Under the pieces are notes generated by a model. That model saw nothing but the letters and a program-made list of their open reading frames with translations. It searched no databases and was not told the DNA's origin. Position numbers and translations under genes: made by a program. 64,000 nt of DNA from Adenophora triphylla var. japonica (taxonomy: Eukaryota; Streptophyta; Magnoliopsida; Asterales; Campanulaceae): NCBI GenBank assembly GCA_022495995.1, contig JAFEMH010000529.1:310001-374000 (forward strand), given 5' to 3'. Shown here one piece after another: positions 58,182 to 64,000 of the stretch; the stretch's first letter is position 1; every line of letters begins with the position of its first letter.

Positions 58182-59561
58182 TGAATGTACGCTCGCCGAA
58201 ATTTGAAAAAAGTTTTTGGGAGTCGCCACGCCATGTTTTAAGGTACACTTTGAAAAACCTTTGAAAAGAGAATTTGGGTTCGGGGGTCAGGTTACGTGTT
58301 GGGAAGAACCGAGAGTTCACCCAACACGCCTCGTCCGTAGACGAGTCTTTCGAAATAAACATCCAAACATTCATAGTGTGTGCAAACAACAATGACAAAC
58401 AAGTGTGGTAAAATGAATTTTATTGATTGAATGAGATTCTTACAACTTGTGAACCATTTAACAAGGGAGGCCACATCCCTATTACAGATTTCAAAACAGA
58501 TTACAACTGAAGAGGATCTCTGCAAACAAACAAGATGTGTCGCGTGACACAGAGCATGCCTGGCCCGATGTGTCGCGTGACACAGAATCAACCAGGCAAG
58601 TTATGTCGCGTGACACAGGTTGCCCATCTTCAGAGATCTGACAATTTGAAAACAGAAGAAACAGAAACCAATACAGATCCAATTATGCAACCAATTCAAC
58701 CTCAGAAATGAACAATTCAACAATAATTCAACCAAGGGGGTGTGGATATGGGAAGATCCACACTCCCTTGGGAATCAAACAACAATTCCAACAATATCAA
58801 CTCATGAACATGCAATTATGATAAGCAATAGGATTAAACAAAGAGATTGCGATTGTGGTTCAGTAAACAACACAGATGGAGTCAAATTAGTGAAACAAAT
58901 GAGAATATGATGCTTGAATTATGAAAATGGCAAGATAAGAGAGAGAAGTAGAGAATTGGTGTGTTACCCTTGAAGATTCCACGAATCCTATACCAAGTCT
59001 GGTATAGAACCCTTCAACAAGCAGCTTCTGAGACTTGGTTGACCTGAGGAGGAATGATGGATGGTGGATCTAGATGGTAGTATGTGACTTAGGTTGGATT
59101 GGAGGAGGATTGAAGGGATTTTGGGTAGGAGAGAGAGAGGTGTGTGTGTTACATTTGCAATTTGGCAGAGTAACAATATGCCAAAGAGGGATCCGGATAT
59201 GAGAGGGGTAGGGTCTTATTTATAGACTGCTGATGATGGTTAAGGTATGTCGCACAACCTCCTGCGGCCATTTTCCATGGCTCGAGTTATCGCACGACTT
59301 AGCACTCCCATAACCGTTTATGGTGCCAAAACCTGGTTCTGGAACATTCCAGGTTAATTCCCAAGAGGTCCAAACTGATTTATTCCTTGTAGGTCCTTTT
59401 GCATGAGAAAAAAACATAAAAGTACTTCCTTCGCAAGAAACTTATAAAATGTTTCCGGAAGTCTCGGAATGGACCGAGAATTTACTAAAATGCCCCTAGT
59501 GCAATTTTATCACATTAAAATGCACCTACAAAGGGTCGCGAATTGGATTGGCGTACTCACA
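58182..59561 (-). repeat. E5 5' LTR, 1380 bp
   Basis: Partner of 30923-32237, about 65 bp longer, chiefly because it has a third GTGTCGCGTGACACAG copy block (58534, 58571 and 58605) where the other LTR has two. TATA box on the - strand at 59216-59224. It ends beside the GCTTC duplication. Confidence 0.93.
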
Positions 59562-61332
59562 GCTTCACCTTCCAGTTGGCAATCTGTAGGGTGATGACTA
59601 GACCGTCATGATGCGGGTCCAAGACGTCCTCTTTATCATCATCATCAAAAATGATTTTCTGTCCTGGCGAGTGATCCGAATGTCTAGTTGGTAGTTCCAT
59701 CTTGTCTTCTTTGAAATTTTTAGCATGACGCTTTGCCGTAGAATACGTGGTGCCACAAATATCTTAACCACATGTGATAAAATTAATCACCTTAGTTGCA
59801 GGAGGAGGTGAAGATGGAGCGTCTGCTACAGCTTCCTTTGTTTCAGTCCGTCCTTTTCTTTTTCCAAGCAGATCTTTGAGGAGTCCTTTGGAAAGTAAGT
59901 AGCTAATTTCTTTTCTCAAGGCGATGCAATTATCAGTGGTGTAGCCAAAATCTTCATGGTAAGCACACCATTTTGATTTGTCCTTTGAAGATGATGATCT
60001 ATCAGCTGCCTTTGGCCATCTCGCCTTGCCACCTAAGTTGTCCATTGTATGTAGGAGTCCTGAAACGTTAATAGAAAAACAATAGTCACTAATCTTAGGA
60101 TAAGTTGTATAATATTCATCATCTTCTTCTTCTAAAACATTCATTTTAGAAGAGTCAGTTTTTTAGTAGGGTTTTCCCCTATTAGATCGATGATGGGAGG
60201 AGTCAGCCTTTCTGTCAGGATTCTCATATGTAAGTGTCTTCTTTGAAGCCTTGCCATAAATCGTTTTGTCTTCCTCCAGCCTGATGAAATGAACAGATCT
60301 CGTCCTGAATTCTTCCAAGCTTCTAGACGGGAACATGACCAGATCTTGGTAGAATGGTGATTCTCTCTTCAAGCCCATCCTGAAAGATTCTGTTGCGGTG
60401 GACACGTCAATGTGAGGAATTCTTACAGCTTCCTTGTTGAACCTGAACACATAATCTTTTAGGGTTTCGTCAGGCTGTTGTACAATCCTGTAAAGGTCAC
60501 TCGTGAGTTTTTCAAACACACGATTGCAAGAGAATTTATTAAGAAACATGTTAATTAATTGAGAGTAAGATGAGATAGAATTCATAGGCTGATTAGTCAG
60601 CCACATCAAGGCGGGACCAGATAAGGTGGACCCAAAGCCTCTGCACAAGCAAACTTCTTTAAGGTGCGAGGGAATGCTGATGATGTCCATCTTCTCCTGG
60701 TACATGGCTATGTGCTCCGCAGGGTCCGTTGTGCCTTCGTATTACTTCATGGGAGGTACTTGGAATCTCTTAGGGATCTCCACCCCAGCTATAGCAGGAA
60801 CAAAACGTGAATCATGATGGTTGGTTGGAGATGCTTGGCTGAAGGGCAAGGTGACTCCGGGAACCTTCATGAGGATGTCCTTGATCTGCTGCACTTCCCT
60901 TGCAAGGGTGGTATCTGCAACAGGGTTAGTGGCAATAAATGGATTGAAAGGAGAATTGAACGCATTGAAACTCCCTGTTTGCCCCACAGGAGGTGGGGTT
61001 GCAAAGGTAAAACATGTTGACAGCGGCACCATGTTGGACGTAATGGTAGTGCTTTCCGTCTGAATAATGCTGAACATGGGCATGTTGCCTTGATCGCCTT
61101 GTACACTCATCCCAGCATATGAGAAAAGAATCCTAGGATGCAAAAGTGAGTTCTCCAGCATGCTAACTATTGGAACGTCATGCCCTGAAGCCGATAAGTC
61201 ATATCGTAGTCTGTCAATGTGATTGAAGATCATCCGATTGGTGTGTTGCTGCCTGTCAATCTGGTCCTTCAACTGCTGAATCATAGCCGTCATGGTAGTT
61301 ACAACTTCTAGAGAAATTCCAGGCAGCATCAT
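59562..61332 (-). pseudogene. gag: E4 gag and protease N-terminus
   Basis: A single frame runs on the - strand from 61332 through the gag core. It has GFGSTLSGPALMWLTN near 60640, VFEKLTSDLYRIVQQPDETL near 60510, and a CAYHEDFGYTTDNC knuckle-like motif near 59960. Only stop codons break it: 60742-60744, 60163-60165 and 59764-59766. After the last stop the same frame continues into the protease up to E5. The reading frame is thus unusually well kept for a cut element. Confidence 0.86.
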
Positions 61333-61538
61333 GGATGAAGATCCTCCAAGGTTGAGCCCTTAGTTTTGAGACGTAACGGCACCAGATCCAACAGGCGAAT
61401 GCATGCTAGAGGTCATGGGCAAGATTGATGTGTTGATTCTTTCCCCAGTCGTAATGATGGGGTTAGACATTGCTGAAGTAGGATTGCTCATCTTGATTGG
61501 AATCTATAAAACCAAAGTTCCCACAGACGGCGCCAAAT
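61333..61538 (-). other. E4 leader and primer binding site
   Basis: The - strand reads ATTTGGCGCCGTCTGTGGGAA directly after the 5' LTR (complement of about 61518-61538). TGGCGCCG is the usual start of primer sites in Tat and Athila gypsy elements. Confidence 0.8.
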
Positions 61539-62115
61539 TGTTTTGGACAAATTTCAACAATTAAATTTATCTATCAAGGATGTTTAGGCACAAATGGAAT
61601 ATAATTCACAAGCCAAGATGAACGCGAGGATGTAATGAGGAAACCTTTAAACTATCGTTCGCAGGGAAAAACCTCGGGAGGCTTTAGGAAAAGCCTACCT
61701 TAACCAAAAAAATGTTATTGAATGTAGTAGCTTGCGAGTACAAAGTGCAGTATGATAGTAGAAGAGAGTGTGTAACATGAATACATGTGCATTCTATAGA
61801 TAATATATATACATAAATGTAATCGGAAACAGCAACTTGAATGTCATTCCTGATATTTTCCTAGAATCTCGCCATTTGTTGATGATGATTAGCTGTTATC
61901 CCTTTGGTTGATAAATAGAGTTATTATGGCGCCTTTGACTAAGTCTTTGAACGGTCATGTAGGTAGATAATTGATTCATAAATTTGTTCCTGAAAAATAG
62001 GAAATATACAACAAAATAGTTTTATGGCATTAGTCCAAGATGTAAGTCAAGACGTTACCTCAAGGTGGATGACCAAGATGTAGAACATGCTGAGTGAAAA
62101 TTTTAGGGTGAAACA
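61539..62115 (-). repeat. E4 5' LTR, 577 bp
   Basis: Partner of 26925-27500 with scattered substitutions and one or two single-base indels. Flanked on the right by ATATA. Confidence 0.93.
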
Positions 62116-62120
62116 ATATA

Positions 62121-62770
62121 AAAGCAAGATTATATACCCGTTGTCAAACTTATTGAAGCAAAAACAATGATCCACCTCACATCTAATAAACAAAATGTCA
62201 TGTATGAATCCATCGAACTTCTTGTAACACTGTTGAGGAGCTTATTTCAGGTCATAAAAGCTTTTCTTCAATAAACAAACCAACTCTTCATTATCCTTAC
62301 ACAAGTAACCCTGTGGTTGTACCATGTAAATTACCTCCAAATCCCCATAAAAAGGCAGTCTTTACATCCATATGCTCTAACAACAAGTTCTCTGCAACTA
62401 CTAAACCCATAACCATTTTGATAGTAGTTGTCTTCACAACCGAAGTGAAGACCTATGTGTAGTCAATCCCAAACTTTTGTTCAAAGCACTTTACAACCAG
62501 ACTTTCCTTGTAACGAATGTTGGCATTTGTCTCCTTCTTTATCCTGTAAAACCATTTGTTATGCAATGCCCATTTCCCCTTAGGAAGATTTACCAACTCC
62601 CAAGTATCATTGGCTATCAATGAGTCCATCTCATCATCCATCGCAACTTTCCACTTGTCCATAATCTCACTACGACTAGCTTCCACATAACTTTCCGGCT
62701 CACCACTATCTGTTAACAACAAATAGAAATTTGAAAGAAAATACCTATCAGGCGACTCACACAATCTTGT
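62121..62770 (-). pseudogene. pol: E7 RT, N-terminal half
   Basis: On the - strand, ASRSEIMDKWKVAMDDEMDS and NDTWELVNLPKGK near 62680-62580 start RT. Near 62300-62200 come MVQPQGY-like and LKKSFYDLK-like segments with a stop. NGYIILLLY then runs up to 62121, where E4 begins. The catalytic YVDD continues on the far side at 26919. Confidence 0.85.
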
Positions 62771-64000
62771 GGATATGTGCAGCAGAACCGGTCCTGGAGT
62801 ACTTGGTTCATCCTCAATGATCCCCTGATCTTAGTCAACATGAACCCCATTGCTCCCACCTGAGCCATGAACATCCTCTAGATCAACAGTTTTGGGTTCT
62901 AAACTAATCCCATCATATGCACTTGCACTCTTCCTGTCTTTATATAAAAGTTTCTCATTAAATATGACATCCCGACTACGAATAACTTTCTAGTCCTAGT
63001 TATCCTAAAATCTGTACTCCAAAATATCATACCCAATGAATGTACACTTCAAAGATTTAGCATCCAATTTAATTCTCTCTGCAGAATTAACATGAACATA
63101 TGCAACGCAATCAAATATGCTAAGAAATGACAGATTTACCTACTTACCACACCACGCCTCCTTTGGAATTCCATTCCCCAACAGAACTGATGGTCCCCTG
63201 TTAATCAAGAAAGTCATTGTGTTAACTGTATCTGCCCAAAACACATTGGGAAGTCAACACTTCAATCTCATAGCTCTGGCCCATTCATTCAATGTTATGT
63301 TCATCCTTTATAGAACTCTGTCATGATGTGGTGTCCCACTTGGGGTTTTCACCATGCAGATATCATTCATGACACAATATTCCTTCAACTCTCCATGCTC
63401 ATACTCCCCACCTTTATCGGAGCTATAGTTTTTTACCTTGTGTCCGGTCTCTGTATCCAACAAGGCCCTCAACTTCTTAAACACCTCGAATGCCTCATCT
63501 TTGTGTTTCATTAAATAAACCCAGACCTTCCTTGTAGAGTCATCAATAAATGTCATGTAATATGTCGCACCACCTAGAGATGTAACCGGTGATGGCCCCC
63601 ACAAATCTGTGTGAACCAACTCCAACTTCTGTTCCCTCAATGTCCTACCATTCCTTGAGAAATTATTCTTCGATTGCTTTCAAAGACACATACCTCGCAT
63701 ATACCCACATTCACTTTCTTCAAGCCTAGTAGTCTTCCTTTTGAATAGAGTACCCTCATCTCTTTTTCACTCATGTGACCCAATTGACAGTACCACAAAT
63801 CTGTATCACCTTTGTCACCGCAAGAGCAATAGAATCCTTGGTGTAGCTAGCCATATACAATGTAACCACCTTATTAACTCAAGTCACCTCCTCGGTCCCC
63901 TTAATAATAACCCAATTTCTGCAGCTAAAGGTCACTTCAAAACCTTCTTCATCTAGCTGTCAAACTGATAACAAGTTCTTTTTCAAACCCGGAATGTGTC
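62771..64000 (-). pseudogene. pol: E7 integrase and pre-integrase region, cut by window end
   Basis: The integrase core is clearest at 63640-63308: LELVHTDLWGPSPVTSLGG, TFIDDSTRKVWVYL, and YSSDKGGEYEHGELKEYC. Degenerate C-terminal integrase codons extend to about 62990, and a linker lies between that and RT. From 63660 to the window edge a pre-integrase region is readable only in pieces, with stops. Upstream domains lie outside. Confidence 0.82.

Larger units (their letters stand above)
30923..59561 (-). mobile_element. E5: Tat/Ogre-like Ty3/gypsy element, interrupted by E6
   Basis: LTRs at 30923-32237 and 58182-59561, with an exact GCTTC duplication (30918-30922 and 59562-59566). On the - strand the order is primer site TGGCGACTCTGCTGGGGACA, gag, protease, G-patch-like segment, RT, RNase H, a second RNase H of archaeal type, and integrase. 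A double RNase H is the mark of the Tat/Ogre clade. Beyond integrase lie an antisense ORF (split by E6), a minisatellite and the 3' LTR. Without E6 it is about 16 kb. Many stops make it non-functional. Confidence 0.93.
26925..62115 (-). mobile_element. E4: Tat-like Ty3/gypsy element lacking RT and integrase, interrupted by E5
   Basis: LTRs at 26925-27500 and 61539-62115 with an exact ATATA duplication (26920-26924 and 62116-62120). On the - strand the internal part starts with a TGGCGCCGTCTGTGGGAA primer site, then gag and part of a protease. After the protease no RT, RNase H or integrase is present, only a spacer and an antisense ORF before the polypurine tract. Without E5 the element is about 6.5 kb. 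I infer a non-autonomous Tat-lineage derivative. It sits inside the E7 YVDD motif. Confidence 0.92.
18626..64000 (-). mobile_element. E7: Tork-like Ty1/copia element, interrupted, 5' end outside window
   Basis: E7 is the outermost and oldest element of the nest. Its 3' LTR starts TGTTGGG at 18626, is split by E3, and ends CCCAACA at 25864. Next, on the - strand, come a polypurine tract, RNase H and the end of RT (25967-26919). The 35 kb E4 insertion follows, then the rest of RT, integrase and the pre-integrase region up to the window edge. The RNase H pattern (FHNRTKHIEMRFHYIR, NPADMLTK) resembles Tork/TNT1-94 elements. Stops are frequent. Its 5' LTR must lie beyond 64000. Confidence 0.88.

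Overview
This window is plant nuclear DNA, most likely from a eudicot. The evidence is a GH28 polygalacturonase gene with GT-AG introns, several plant-type Ty1/copia and Ty3/gypsy LTR retrotransposon lineages (SIRE-like, Tork-like, Tat/Ogre-like), and a CACTA-type transposon terminus. The sequence alone does not identify the species. Only one ordinary host gene is visible. Nearly everything else is nested, partly decayed transposable elements, which I label E1 to E7.

Layout. 1-9640: E1, a SIRE-like copia element (+ strand) whose start lies before the window. It has decayed gag-pol, an extra ORF between pol and the 3' LTR, and a 3' LTR. 9641-15734: a tandem array (about 5.6 units of roughly 1.14 kb). 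Each unit joins an LTR-like segment of about 720 bp to a segment of about 380-430 bp ending in a CACTA terminus and made of about ten short hairpins. E1 sits inside the first unit. 15735-18625: a complete-looking polygalacturonase gene with its promoter.

18626 to beyond 64000: a nest anchored on E7, an old Tork-like copia element on the - strand. E3 (copia, + strand, 18670-25336) sits in the E7 3' LTR. E4 (Tat-like gypsy, - strand, 26925-62115) interrupts the E7 reverse transcriptase at its YVDD motif. E5 (Tat/Ogre-like gypsy, - strand, 30923-59561) interrupts the E4 protease. E6 (SIRE-like copia, - strand, 35560-48246) interrupts an antisense ORF of E5. Target-site duplications are exact for E3 (AATAT), E4 (ATATA) and E5 (GCTTC) and imperfect for E6, giving a relative order of insertion E7, then E4, E5, E6.

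How the parts work together. The elements carry the usual gag, protease, integrase and RT/RNase H modules, but every gag-pol region I read is broken by stops, frameshifts or deletions, so none looks autonomous. E4 and E5 carry antisense ORFs between pol and the 3' LTR (the E4 one with three GT-AG introns). E1 and E6 carry sense extra ORFs (the E6 one probably spliced).

The most striking unexplained signal is that each repeat family carries its own short palindromic or reiterated motif. E1 has a two-arm hairpin cassette built from AGTGTTGCC and GGCAACACT at about a dozen sites. E6 has a strand-biased GCGGTT. E3 LTRs have GCTCGGCCGAGC, E5 has GTGTCGCGTGACAC, and the E7 LTR has CCATGGTTTAAACCATGG. 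E4 has AACATgcaacgATGTT repeats. The array has TTACGGCGG/CCGCCGTAA hairpins and AGGTCGACCT. In E1 and E6 the motifs run through LTRs, untranslated regions and coding linkers.
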